A stretch of 64,000 bases of DNA from DAISJI01 sp964559835. Lineage in GTDB: Bacteria; Acidobacteriota; Terriglobia; Terriglobales; Acidobacteriaceae. A model generated the notes under the pieces. The model was not told where the DNA came from. It was given only the letters and a program-made list of their open reading frames with translations, and searched no databases. The stretch is taken from positions 1-64,000 of the forward strand of contig CAZLJE010000009.1 of the NCBI GenBank assembly GCA_964559835.1, read 5' to 3'. A program made the position numbers and the translations under genes. Below, in pieces: positions 25,185 through 33,717 of this stretch (within the stretch, counting starts at the first letter, position 1; each line of letters opens with the position of its first letter).

Positions 25185-25580
25185 GTCAGGTCACACGACT
25201 GCATCGCGCTTCGCTGTGTTACGAGGGCCGTTAGGCGGCTCACCCTTTTTCTCGTCCACAGCGCCGCCCTTCCGGACGGCCCTTTCAACTTGACCACGCA
25301 ACCTAATTGTTGTGAGTAGTTGCTGCGTCGTGGGCCCTCTTACCTAAGCCTGACGTACTCACCTTGCAGCCATGCTCGCAGCTCACGTCTTTCGTATGCG
25401 TGAGTTTCTCGCGTTAGCTGAAGGGGATTATTGCGCACTTCTGAAATCTGTCAATGAGCGGCGTTAGTGTTTCCGCCCCAGAAGCCGCGCGGAATTTCAC
25501 TTAGAGCGCTCCGGGTCACGCGCTAGATGTTTTCCGCTACGTTGCCGCTCCGCAACATCTGTCGTAAGCTGCGCTTCACC

Positions 25581-26078
25581 ATGAGAACTCTCGCCGCCCT
25601 GCTTTCACTTGCGCTGCTGGCGTCGTGCGCATCGAAACCCGAACCACAGTCCGTCAAGGCCGCGACAGCCGAGCCCGCAACAGAGTCGTCGCGTCCTTCA
25701 CTTGCACAGCAGAAGATGTGTGCCGAGCAGGCGCAGAAGACGTTTGATGATTACAAGGTGGAAACCCGGAGCATGGCAGACCAAATCGTAAGGTTGGACT
25801 ATACGAGCCACTTCGATCCACGACGAAACGTTTGCTATGTTCGGATTCAGCACATAAACCTTGCGGGCGGAGTCTCGACCACATCTACCTTTGTGCTCGA
25901 CGCGTTCGAGCGGCGAATTTTCGCCAATTACGGCTGGAGCAATCCTCAACATAGGCCTGCTTCAGAAGTGACACCACTCATTTGCGAAGTCCACCCGCCC
26001 AACCAGGATAAGATCACTTGCGGTTCCGGCGATGAGTTCAATGCGCTTGCGGAGAAGTGGTTTGGCGTGGCTGAATAG
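25581..26078 (+). CDS. lipoprotein, last gene of the element
   Basis: 165 residues. MRTLAALLSLALLASCAS has a basic start, hydrophobic core and lipobox LLASC, so the Cys at position 16 should be lipidated. The mature part is a small domain with four more Cys (KMCAEQ, RNVCYVRI, PLICEVH, ITCGSG), probably two disulfides, and ends LAEKWFGVAE. ATG 25581 is chosen because it begins the signal peptide; the frame is open from 25527. It sits next to attR, a usual place for cargo genes. Confidence 0.7.
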   Translation: MRTLAALLSLALLASCASKPEPQSVKAATAEPATESSRPSLAQQKMCAEQAQKTFDDYKVETRSMADQIVRLDYTSHFDPRRNVCYVRIQHINLAGGVSTTSTFVLDAFERRIFANYGWSNPQHRPASEVTPLICEVHPPNQDKITCGSGDEFNALAEKWFGVAE

Positions 26079-26090
26079 CTGCCGCACAAG

Positions 26091-26110
26091 TGATACCAGT
26101 GATACCGAAA
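26091..26110 (+). promoter_or_regulatory. paired TGATACC sites next to attR
   Basis: TGATACC at 26091-26097 and TGATACCGAAA at 26100-26110, about 140 bases inside attR, matching the pair near attL at 13309-13331 including the GAAA extension. Confidence 0.5.
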
Positions 26111-26249
26111 AGCAGCTCCCGCCCTGTATATGGCAGTATGCGGCGGATAATCACAGCCGAAGCTCAAATCTGCTTCAAGCCTGCATAAATAGCGGCTCTG
26201 ACCGCTTTTCTCTCGCGCTGCCAATCACTTGCATTTTTGCCCGTGAGAC

Positions 26250-26271
26250 AATCCCTGTCTCTCCGCCAGCA
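26250..26271 (+). other. attR: 22-bp copy of the tRNA-Ser 3' end
   Basis: An exact copy of 13259-13280 without the rest of the tRNA. It marks the right end of the element. Sequence similarity stops on both sides, as expected for an att core. Confidence 0.92.
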
Positions 26272-26339
26272 ACATTCGTTTCCAATGCAGCGAACTTGGT
26301 GCGCGACTCCATCGCGCCGGAGCGTCTAGACACGCTTCC

Positions 26340-26624
26340 GTGGAACTTAGCGCGACGGGAGTATCGAAACGACGCGGCCGGGTCCACGAGGAGATTCCGT
26401 TTCGGGCTGGAACCATCTCTGCGCGAGGCTCACGGTGGACGTGGAACCGTCCCGCTGGGAGCACGCCTTCCCTGCCGCTTCCGCGACCACTTCACCTGCT
26501 TCGCGTGCTCGAACAGGTGGGCGGCGACAAAGTAAGGGCCGCCCAGATTTTGGGGATTGGCCGCACGACTGTCTACAACCTGCTCTCGAAGATGGAATCA
26601 AAACGCATCGATCAGATGAACTAA
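26340..26624 (+). pseudogene. remnant of a Fis-type HTH regulator
   Basis: The last ~45 residues, LLRVLEQVGGDKVRAAQILG followed by IGRTTVYNLLSKME, are the Fis-like HTH found at the C-terminus of sigma-54-dependent response regulators and NtrC relatives. The preceding residues (HEEIPFRAG then low-complexity text) resemble the linker before such a HTH but are interrupted by a stretch that reads like the wrong frame. The ATPase and receiver parts are missing. It lies just outside attR. A frameshifted remnant is most likely; a tiny active HTH protein is possible. Confidence 0.5.
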
Positions 26625-26680
26625 GCAAAGTGCGTGCGCCAACCAACGGTGTTGATCAGCGGTGCCGAAAGATACTGATA

Positions 26681-26872
26681 TCAAGCGGTCTTCTTGTACG
26701 GATTACCGAACGTGATGAAGCTGAAACGGCGGAGTGCCTCGACATTTCCTGTTTCGGCCAGTTCGTAGACCTGTTCACCTAGCCAGCGAGTTTCCTCTGG
26801 CGTCATGCCGCGCGTTGCGGCCCAAAACTTTGCTGGATGAAACCAAATCCGGTCAGGATATTCAACTGTCAT
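26681..26872 (-). CDS. small hypothetical protein
   Basis: 63 residues, MTVEYPDRIWFHPAKFWAAT onward, with aromatic-rich N-terminus and a helical acidic middle (TPEETRWLGEQVYELAE). The composition looks coding. ATG 26872 is preferred to the longer frame from 26911. No family recognised. Single gene on the minus strand before the PPase. Confidence 0.45.
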   Translation of the reverse strand: MTVEYPDRIWFHPAKFWAATRGMTPEETRWLGEQVYELAETGNVEALRRFSFITFGNPYKKTA

Positions 26873-26977
26873 ATACGAACAATTATCGCTGGCCGGCGAA
26901 CACGAATGCAAGAAGCGGCATGCTAATCGCTGATTCCGCTTAGACCTGCTGCGGAGCAGAGATAAGCATTCGGCAGT

Positions 26978-27526
26978 TCATGCCGCGCGCTTGCGCCGGC
27001 TGGTTGCGATCACGTTCGCCGCGATGGCAGAGCCCCTTCGGCCCAGCACCTTCACGCGCACGCCGCGGACTGCCTGGTAGTTCACGAAAAACTTCTCGAT
27101 CTGGTTCAGTATGGGTGGATTCAGGTCGGAAATTTCGCCGACATCAGCGTACATTTCGGAGGCCTTCGCGACCGCGATCAACCTGTCATTGCGATGGACC
27201 TCGCCCTCTTCTTCCTGCTCCGCTTCGATGACACCGATCAAGTGACACTCCACCACACACCCGGGGAAGGTCGGCTCGTCCATCAAGAGCAGGACGTCGA
27301 CCGGATCTCCATCATCCGCCTGCGTGCCCGGGACGTAGCCAAAGTCGAAGGGAAAGATCATGCCTTGCGGAAGGACCTTGGAAAGCCTGAACTGATGCTG
27401 TTTCTCGTCGAACTTGAATTTATTCCTGCTGCCCTTGGGCGTCTCGATCACAACATCGACCGAGGTATCGTGCGGCGCATGATCTGTCCTGTTTTTTGGT
27501 GACTTGTTTGGCATGGGACTCTTCAC
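26978..27526 (-). CDS. ppa: inorganic pyrophosphatase (family I)
   Basis: Hydrolyses pyrophosphate to phosphate. The metal site is DDGDPVDVLLLMDEP; the preceding FPFDFGYVPGT is also characteristic. About 182 residues counting from GTG 27526, or 178 from ATG 27514. The GTG overlaps the TGA of the CHAD gene (GTGA), so the two are translationally coupled. The basic tail (ATSRRKRAA) is unusual but harmless. With CHAD and the phosphodiesterase next door this forms a phosphate/polyphosphate-related neighbourhood. Confidence 0.93.
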   Translation of the reverse strand: MKSPMPNKSPKNRTDHAPHDTSVDVVIETPKGSRNKFKFDEKQHQFRLSKVLPQGMIFPFDFGYVPGTQADDGDPVDVLLLMDEPTFPGCVVECHLIGVIEAEQEEEGEVHRNDRLIAVAKASEMYADVGEISDLNPPILNQIEKFFVNYQAVRGVRVKVLGRRGSAIAANVIATSRRKRAA

Positions 27527-28407
27527 GCGGCGATGATCGAGCGCACGACCAGGGTAGGCCCCGCTCCCGTTGCCGGCTTTCCCTTTCTTTTTTTCATCGG
27601 AGGTTTACTTACCTGAAACGAGGCCAGGTACCGATCGCGCAGTTGCTGGGCTACGCGCATCGCCTCTCGAAACTTGCTGTCCGCGGTCTTGTCGATCTTG
27701 CGAAGAAGGTCCTCTCTGGAGTTTTGTGTAATGTTTTCGCGGGTCACGGCGCCCAGTTGCAGCCAGTCGTGCCATTCTCCGACCTTGTCCTTCACCTCGC
27801 CGAGCGCCTTTACGAGCGCCGCGTCTTCGCTGCGCGCCATCTGCAGCATGTAGCGAACATGTTTCACGCGCAACCGAAACTCATGCAGGTTCGACTTGTT
27901 CAGAGCGGGGAAGCGGTTCAGTTCCGTGCAGATCTCGATCGCGCGGCCAGCGACGTTGGCGGCTGCGCGATTCCCGTCGGCTTGATCGCCGATCTGCTGT
28001 TCGATCGCATTACAGCAGCGCTTCAGTCTCTGGCGCAACACTGGTCCGTCAGCGCGCGCCAGTCTGTCAAACTTGCTTGCTTGTTTGTAGCGTTGCGCGC
28101 CGAGGGACTCGATCAACTCCAGGCCGCACTCGTTGTCAGCAGGGATATCGATGGACCTGGCCAAAACGCTCAGCACGTCCATATCGCGGACCTTACCGGC
28201 CAATCGCCGGAACTGTTTTTCTTCCCGCAGCGCTCGCTTTCCTGGCCGTTTGGACGCGAGTGCGAAGGCATCCAGCGCGGCTTCGATCCGGCGGAGGTTC
28301 GTTCTGAACTTGTGGACCCTCTCCGGCGTTATCTGCTGAGGAGGTTTTTTCAACTCCTTACGCACCTTGCGGAAAGGCTTCAGCACTTGTGCAGCGTCGA
28401 GGGACAT
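27523..28407 (-). CDS. CHAD domain protein
   Basis: Helical CHAD domain (conserved histidine alpha-helical domain): VHKFRTNLRRIEAALDAFAL in the N-terminal half and LHEFRLRVKHVRYMLQMARS in the second repeat, the two H-x-x-R-x-x-x-(K/R) helices that give a basic surface. CHAD proteins bind inorganic polyphosphate. The basic C-terminus (SKPPMKKRKGKPATG) fits polyanion binding. ATG 28407 (MSLDAAQVL) is used; the frame is open to ATG 28467. Coupled to ppa. The region 28408-28755 holds the divergent promoters and no gene. Confidence 0.9.
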   Translation of the reverse strand: MSLDAAQVLKPFRKVRKELKKPPQQITPERVHKFRTNLRRIEAALDAFALASKRPGKRALREEKQFRRLAGKVRDMDVLSVLARSIDIPADNECGLELIESLGAQRYKQASKFDRLARADGPVLRQRLKRCCNAIEQQIGDQADGNRAAANVAGRAIEICTELNRFPALNKSNLHEFRLRVKHVRYMLQMARSEDAALVKALGEVKDKVGEWHDWLQLGAVTRENITQNSREDLLRKIDKTADSKFREAMRVAQQLRDRYLASFQVSKPPMKKRKGKPATGAGPTLVVRSIIAA

Positions 28408-28755
28408 GACTTTAGGTGTATTTGGATGTAACGCCGTGGTGGAAGTTGGCCTAACCCCGAGAGACATACAGCTACAGGATCACGGCGTGTGAAGCGCGCG
28501 TCGTCCACCACCACGATAAACCGGCTGCTCGGTTTCCGATCGTCCAATCCCGGTCTCCCTTGAATCCAGCGCCAGAAACAGACACCGTAGCACAGCGAAA
28601 CTTAACCACTGTTACAGCAAGGCCGGATGTGTCGTAGCACGAACATGAGGTCGCAGCACGAGAATTCACGTGCCATTAACAAAGCATTGACTGTGCAGAA
28701 ACATCGGCCGCGTATGTTCCTTTGCCGTGTGGGGAACTCCCCCTGGAGAGACATC

Positions 28756-30348
28756 GTGAAGCTCAAGGTTTTTGTTCCAGCGTTGTGCTTACTGCTCCTG
28801 ACATCCCAATTGGCCCTGGCCGGCGACGCATCGGGAAAGAAGGCGCGCCACGTTCTTTTGATAAGCGTGGACGGACTTCACGCCCTGGACGTGTCGCGCT
28901 ATGTCGATAGCCACCCGAACTCGGCGTTGGCGGAACTGTCGCGGCATGGGATCACCTACTCGAACGCACGCACTCCCGAGAATTCGGATTCCTTCCCGGG
29001 ACTGCTTGCCTTGGTCACCGGCGGATCGCCAGTGACGACCGGCCTGTTTTACGACGTCAGCTATGACCGCACGATCTTCGATCCGACGAACACAACCTGC
29101 ACCGGGCCGGCGGGCAACATGATGGTGTTCGACGAGAGCATCGACGCCTACAACAATCAGAACGTCTCTCTGAATACGATCGATCCCACCAAACTGCCGC
29201 GAGTCCTCGATCACGGCAACTGTGTGCCGCTGTATCCGCACAGCGCACTGCGCACCAATACCATTTTTGAGGTCGTCAAAGCAGCCGGCGGACACACTGC
29301 CTGGGCGGACAAGCATCCGGCTTATGACCTGGTGAACGGTCCTTCCGGCCACGGCGTGGATGACCTCTACACGCCGGAGATCACCAACGTGAATGGATTC
29401 GACGCTACCGTAAGCGCGGTTTGCACGGTTGCGAACGACAACCTGAAGGTCCAGGCCATCCTCAACGAGATCCATGGAAAAAACCATGATGGCTCCCCCG
29501 GGCCGGGAGTTCCGGAAGTGTTCGGCATGAACTTCCAGGCGGTCAGCGTCGGACAGAAGGTCGCGAAGGACAACAAGGACGGAAGCTGCACGCTGCCGGA
29601 CCCCAGCGGGATCTACGGCAATCAGGGGGGATATGCAGACGGAAGCGGTACGCCTTCCAAAGTTCTTGCCTATGCTCTCGATAAGACTGATGCGGCTCTG
29701 GCACAGATGATCCAGGCTTTGAAGGATGTGGGGATTTATGACTCCACGCTCTTCATCGTCAGCGCGAAGCATGGCCAGTCGCCGATCAACATCGCGAAGC
29801 TCAACAAGCCCGGTCACTTTGGCGACATCGTCGGTGCACTATCGAATGGTGGCGCTCCGCAGGCGGCGATCGTCAACGCGAACAACTGCAGCACCGGTAA
29901 TTGCGGCCTCGTTCAGGATGACGACGTGGCCCTCATCTGGCTGCAGGACCAAAGTCAGACTCAAGCGGTCGCGGATTATCTGAATGCCAACGCCAACACG
30001 TTGTTTATCGAAGAGGTCATGGCGGGAAACGAACTGCGGCTCAAGTTCAACAACCCCGCTACCGACAGCCGCACGCCGGACATCATCGTCCAGCCGGTGT
30101 ACGGCACTATCTATACGGGATCGTCGAAAAAGATCGCGGAGCACGGCGGTTTCAGCTTCGCCGATACCAATGTCGGCCTGATCCTCTCGAATCCTGGCCT
30201 GGATCATGCTGTGGTGAAGACGCCGGTCGCCACTTCGCAAGTCGCTCCCACGATCCTGCGTGCGTTGGGCCTTGATCCAACGGAATTGAAGTCTGTGCGC
30301 GTCGAGGGCACCGAAGTGCTCCCCCGGCTCGACTCCGATCAACACTAA
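28756..30348 (+). CDS. secreted alkaline phosphatase-superfamily phosphodiesterase
   Basis: 530 residues from GTG 28756, chosen because GGAGAG lies five bases upstream and a signal peptide follows (VKLKVFVPALCLLLLTSQLA, cut near LAG). HVLLISVDGLHALDV is the first metal site; DSFPGLLALVTGG supplies the nucleophile region; VSAKHGQSP and EHGGFSFAD supply later metal ligands. This matches type I phosphodiesterase/nucleotide pyrophosphatase proteins. The nucleophile, normally T or S, should be within NSDSFPG. Exported; releases phosphate or nucleotides from diesters (inferred). Confidence 0.85.
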   Translation: MKLKVFVPALCLLLLTSQLALAGDASGKKARHVLLISVDGLHALDVSRYVDSHPNSALAELSRHGITYSNARTPENSDSFPGLLALVTGGSPVTTGLFYDVSYDRTIFDPTNTTCTGPAGNMMVFDESIDAYNNQNVSLNTIDPTKLPRVLDHGNCVPLYPHSALRTNTIFEVVKAAGGHTAWADKHPAYDLVNGPSGHGVDDLYTPEITNVNGFDATVSAVCTVANDNLKVQAILNEIHGKNHDGSPGPGVPEVFGMNFQAVSVGQKVAKDNKDGSCTLPDPSGIYGNQGGYADGSGTPSKVLAYALDKTDAALAQMIQALKDVGIYDSTLFIVSAKHGQSPINIAKLNKPGHFGDIVGALSNGGAPQAAIVNANNCSTGNCGLVQDDDVALIWLQDQSQTQAVADYLNANANTLFIEEVMAGNELRLKFNNPATDSRTPDIIVQPVYGTIYTGSSKKIAEHGGFSFADTNVGLILSNPGLDHAVVKTPVATSQVAPTILRALGLDPTELKSVRVEGTEVLPRLDSDQH

Positions 30349-30354
30349 CCATCG

Positions 30355-30395
30355 ACCCTGCTCCCGCACAAAGCTAGTCGGGAGCAGGGTTCTTT
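30355..30395 (+). terminator. intrinsic terminator after the phosphodiesterase gene
   Basis: accctgctcccg (30355-30366) and cgggagcagggt (30379-30390) form a perfect 12-bp stem with a 12-base loop, followed by tcttt. The stop codon lies seven bases upstream. The rest of the gap to 30621 shows no gene. Confidence 0.9.
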
Positions 30396-30621
30396 CCACC
30401 ACCCAGGCTCGACCACACCGGAGAGTACCCAGAAAGTAATCATCGTAATGAGATATTCACGCCGCGTTTACCTGACAACAACACGCGCTGGGTAGGGTTC
30501 GCTCATGTAGGTTTGACCGACAGCCACAACCGAACCTGGTTTGGCTGTCATTCATTTTGTGCGGCGCAGCGACCGAGGCTTTCAGCGAATTGGCGGGCAT
30601 GTCGCCGGAAAGTTGGTACTG

Positions 30622-31809
30622 GTGGAACAACCACGTCGCATCGCATTCGTTTACTTCGACGCCGGCGGCGGACATCGCGCGACGATGAATGCGCTGACCG
30701 AAGTCATTCGGCGCGAGCAGCATTCCTGGGAGATCGTTCCCGTCGATCTGCAGGATGTCCTGAAACAGTTCGACCCCGTCCAGTTCCTGACCGGGCGAAA
30801 CTTCGCCGAGATGTACACGCGGCTGGCAGGTTCGAAGTGGACGATCGGCGCGGTCCCCGGGCTCAAGTTGTTGCAAGCCTTCATCCGCTTGCGCCAATCG
30901 GAGGCCATCGCCACATTCAATGACTACTGGCGGCGCAACCCCGTCGACATGGTGGTCTCGGTCATTCCGCACTTCAATCGTGTTTTGGCGCTGACCGTCA
31001 AAGCGACGCTTCCGAAGGCGCCGTTCGTCACTATCCTCACCGATATGGCGAATTATCCGCCGCATTTCTGGATCGAGCGCGAGTCGGAGTACCTCATCTG
31101 CGGCAGTGAACGTGCCGTTCAACAGGCCAAGCAGGCGGGCCACGACGACCAGCACGTCTTCCATGCCTCCGGAATGGTCATCCATCCCCGGTTCTACGAA
31201 GCGCTGAATGGCAGTCGTTCCGAGCAGCGCGAACGCCTGGGTTTGAAGGCCGATCTACCCACTGGACTGGTGCTCTTCGGCGGTGGCGGTTCGTCCGCCA
31301 TGCTCGAGATCGCGGAACGCCTCGAACACTGCCGTGAAGAGCTGCAACTGATCTTTATTTGCGGGCACAACGACGAACTCGTCGCTCGCCTGCGGGCGCG
31401 AAAGAGTAAGCACCCATTTTTCATCGAGGGCTTCACTCGAGAGGTGCCGTTTTACATGCACCTTTCCGATTTCTTCATCGGCAAGCCGGGACCGGGTTCG
31501 ATCAGCGAAGCGCTGCAGTGCGGACTGCCGGTCATCCTGCAATTGAATCTGGCGACGTTGCCGCAGGAGCGTTACAACGCTGAGTGGGTGAGGGAAGCGC
31601 AGCTGGGGATCGTGGTGAGCAGCTTCGGGGACATCAATAGCGCTGTGTCCACACTGCTCTCGAATCCGATCTACCGCCAGAATGCGATGCAGGTGCGGAA
31701 CCGTGCTGTGTTTGAGATCCCTGTAATGCTGCAGAAAATACTCGAGTCGCATGCTTCCGCGTCAGCCGACCGATCAAATGCTCACGGCGACTACGCACCG
31801 GTCGTGTAA
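30622..31809 (+). CDS. GT28-type glycosyltransferase (MGDG synthase/MurG-like)
   Basis: 395 residues from GTG 30622 (TTG 30613 is also possible; the frame is open to 30541). N-terminal FVYFDAGGGHRATMNAL is the acceptor-binding loop of monogalactosyl/monoglucosyl-diacylglycerol synthases; GLVLFGGGGSSAMLEIAERL and GKPGPGSISEALQCGLPVIL are the nucleotide-sugar-binding parts of GT28. It likely adds a hexose to diacylglycerol or a related lipid at the inner membrane. The diacylglycerol kinase two genes downstream supports a lipid role. UDP-sugar and acceptor identity are unknown. Confidence 0.85.
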   Translation: MEQPRRIAFVYFDAGGGHRATMNALTEVIRREQHSWEIVPVDLQDVLKQFDPVQFLTGRNFAEMYTRLAGSKWTIGAVPGLKLLQAFIRLRQSEAIATFNDYWRRNPVDMVVSVIPHFNRVLALTVKATLPKAPFVTILTDMANYPPHFWIERESEYLICGSERAVQQAKQAGHDDQHVFHASGMVIHPRFYEALNGSRSEQRERLGLKADLPTGLVLFGGGGSSAMLEIAERLEHCREELQLIFICGHNDELVARLRARKSKHPFFIEGFTREVPFYMHLSDFFIGKPGPGSISEALQCGLPVILQLNLATLPQERYNAEWVREAQLGIVVSSFGDINSAVSTLLSNPIYRQNAMQVRNRAVFEIPVMLQKILESHASASADRSNAHGDYAPVV

Positions 31810-31978
31810 CACGAGCCGCTAACCCCCTTCATTTCGAACCCACCTGGATCAGGCGATCTGTCTCCTGCCGTCGAATCCCGGCTTGTGCCCGTTAACAATT
31901 TGGTTCTTCGCTCCGTTTGCAACAGGGAATTAACCGGATTGTAAACAGGCATTAATGCTGTCCGTTGTCCAATAGCGT

Positions 31979-32749
31979 ATGGAGACAGTCATTGCCGATA
32001 CGATCCTGATCTCCGACCTTCACCTGGGCTCGGAAGTCAGCCGGGCGCGCGAGGCCACCAGGTTCTTGCGCCATGCTGTTTTCAACCGCCTTGTGCTCTT
32101 GGGCGACATCTTCTGCGATCTCGACTTCGGCAGGTTGAAGAAGCACCACTGGCAATTCCTTTCGCTCATCCGCAAGCTCTCCAATCCGAAGCGTGGTGTG
32201 GAGGTGGTGTGGGTCGAGGGGAACCATGATCGCGGCCTGACGGACGTGATGTCGCACCTGGTCGGCGTTACGGTGTTCCAGGAATACGAGTGGCGTTATA
32301 ACGGGCAGACGTATCTGGCTGTCCACGGCCACCAGTTCGACCGCTTTCTCGTCAACAATGCGCTGATGAGCGCGATCGGAGGATGGATCTATCTCCAGAT
32401 CCAAAAGGTGGATCTGAAGAATGGCCCCATCGCCCATCTCCTGGACCACTTGAACTCGCAGTGGCTTCGCCTCACGCCAAAGGTGGCCAACGGTGCTCTG
32501 GCGCTGGGTCGGGCGCGCGGCGCCGATGTTGTCTTCTGCGGCCATACCCACGAGGTGTTCGAGTTGGAACGAGCGGGAGTCCGTTACTTCAATACCGGGT
32601 GCTGGATCCACGACCGCGTTTCGTACGCTGCCATCGATGCCAACGGAGTACGCCTTTGCACGTTTCCTGTCGATGCCAGTGCCGACAGTCAAGCCATCGC
32701 AGACGAGGACTTGTCCGACATCCCAGACCCGCTGTCCTCCGCCTCCTGA
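31979..32749 (+). CDS. LpxH-like metallophosphoesterase
   Basis: 256 residues. All metallophosphoesterase motifs are present: ILISDLHLGS, LLGDIFCDLDF, VEGNHDRGL, VHGHQFDRF and FCGHTHEVF. The length and YFNTGCWIHD near the end fit UDP-2,3-diacylglucosamine diphosphatases of the LpxH/LpxH2 group, which act in lipid A synthesis, but substrate cannot be fixed from motifs alone. ATG 31979. Its TGA overlaps the ATG of the next gene (TGATG), so the two are coupled. Confidence 0.85.
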   Translation: METVIADTILISDLHLGSEVSRAREATRFLRHAVFNRLVLLGDIFCDLDFGRLKKHHWQFLSLIRKLSNPKRGVEVVWVEGNHDRGLTDVMSHLVGVTVFQEYEWRYNGQTYLAVHGHQFDRFLVNNALMSAIGGWIYLQIQKVDLKNGPIAHLLDHLNSQWLRLTPKVANGALALGRARGADVVFCGHTHEVFELERAGVRYFNTGCWIHDRVSYAAIDANGVRLCTFPVDASADSQAIADEDLSDIPDPLSSAS

Positions 32750-33717
32750 TGAGAAGATTCGGCATTCTGGTCAATATTGCGAATGGCTTCGGGAACCGCA
32801 AAGAACGGCGGCTGCGTGCTTTTGAAGACGAGCTGCGAAAGCATGGTGCCGAAACACGAATCTTCCGTACGTCGAAGTCCGGTGTTGCCGGCGGGGCTCT
32901 CCAGGCGGCGCGTTTGGCTGGTTGCGACGCGCTCCTTGCCGCAGGAGGCGACGGCACATTCAATGACCTTTTGCAGGCGTCGATGGCCGCGGGGTCGGAC
33001 CTGCCATTGGCAGTGCTGCCTTTCGGATCCGGCAACATCCTAGCCCAGGAACTTCATAAGGGCAGTGACCGTGACATCGCATCGCAGCTTCTTACCGCGC
33101 AGCCGCGGCCAGTCGCGATCGGCAAGATGACTTCTGAGACCAGTGGCGGCACAGTGATCCGCTACTTCGCTGTAGCTGCCGGGGTTGGAGCGGACGCCCG
33201 CGTCATCTGCGGCATCAACCCTCGCCACAAGATTCGCTTCGGCATCGCTGCCTACTACGTCGAGTCGGCACGACAATTGCTTTTCGACCGCAACCCTCTG
33301 CCCGAATTCCAGGTCCGCTTCTCCGATTCCGACTCCGGCCAAATCCGTGAGGAGCAGGTAACGCAGGTCGTCGTCGAGCGCGTGAGCTACTTTGGCCGTT
33401 GTCTTGCCGGGCGCAATGGTCATGGACTTCTCTCGGAGGCGTTCCGCCTGGTCCTGTTCAAGACAAACCGACGGTCAGCATTCCTCGCCTATGGCGCGCG
33501 GCTGGTGGAAGCGCGCTTTTCAACGGCAGCGCACCCGGTTCGCGATGTCGAGATCGCGCACGCTCGGGAAGTCACGTTTATGAACGCGGACCGCTCTCCT
33601 GCGCCCGTGCTTACCGAAGTGGACGGCGAGCCGGTCGGGCAATTGCCCGCGCACATAGAACTGGTCCACAGCGGAGTGCGCATGATGATCCCTGGAGTAG
33701 CCCATGCACGATCATAA
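32749..33717 (+). CDS. diacylglycerol/sphingoid-base kinase family protein
   Basis: 322 residues. Catalytic domain with ALLAAGGDGTFNDLLQA (nucleotide loop GGDGT) and VLPFGSGNILAQELHK, both diagnostic for the DAGK catalytic family (YegS, DgkB, LCB5). FGILVNIANGFG at the N-terminus is the first strand. The frame upstream to 32383 is not coding. It phosphorylates a lipid alcohol, most simply diacylglycerol to phosphatidic acid. Together with the glycosyltransferase it could balance glycolipid against phospholipid synthesis. Confidence 0.88.
   Translation: MRRFGILVNIANGFGNRKERRLRAFEDELRKHGAETRIFRTSKSGVAGGALQAARLAGCDALLAAGGDGTFNDLLQASMAAGSDLPLAVLPFGSGNILAQELHKGSDRDIASQLLTAQPRPVAIGKMTSETSGGTVIRYFAVAAGVGADARVICGINPRHKIRFGIAAYYVESARQLLFDRNPLPEFQVRFSDSDSGQIREEQVTQVVVERVSYFGRCLAGRNGHGLLSEAFRLVLFKTNRRSAFLAYGARLVEARFSTAAHPVRDVEIAHAREVTFMNADRSPAPVLTEVDGEPVGQLPAHIELVHSGVRMMIPGVAHARS

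Larger units (their letters stand above)
13281..26271. mobile_element. tRNA-Ser-integrated element (~13 kb), phage-satellite-like
   Basis: Bounded by the 22-bp tRNA-derived direct repeat. Contents in order: tyrosine integrase, small gene, HEPN-like protein and zinc ribbon (plus strand); a minus-strand operon of seven tightly packed genes ending at 16069 and starting at 20984; a ~1.1 kb control region with iterated sites; HIRAN and small cysteine proteins (plus); a DUF5677-like protein, a sigma-like factor and an excisionase-like HTH (minus); a lipoprotein (plus). No terminase, portal, capsid or tail gene and no conjugation gene is recognised, so it is not a complete prophage or ICE. A satellite or a decayed phage-like element are both possible. 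Confidence 0.88.

Noticed and set aside
25372..25467. 31-codon plus-strand ORF (MLAAHVFRMREFLALAEGDY...) before the lipoprotein
   Set aside because: No ribosome binding site, terminator or codon bias supports it.
13281..26271. Complete prophage
   Set aside because: No terminase, portal, capsid, tail or lysis gene could be recognised and 13 kb is too small for a tailed phage.
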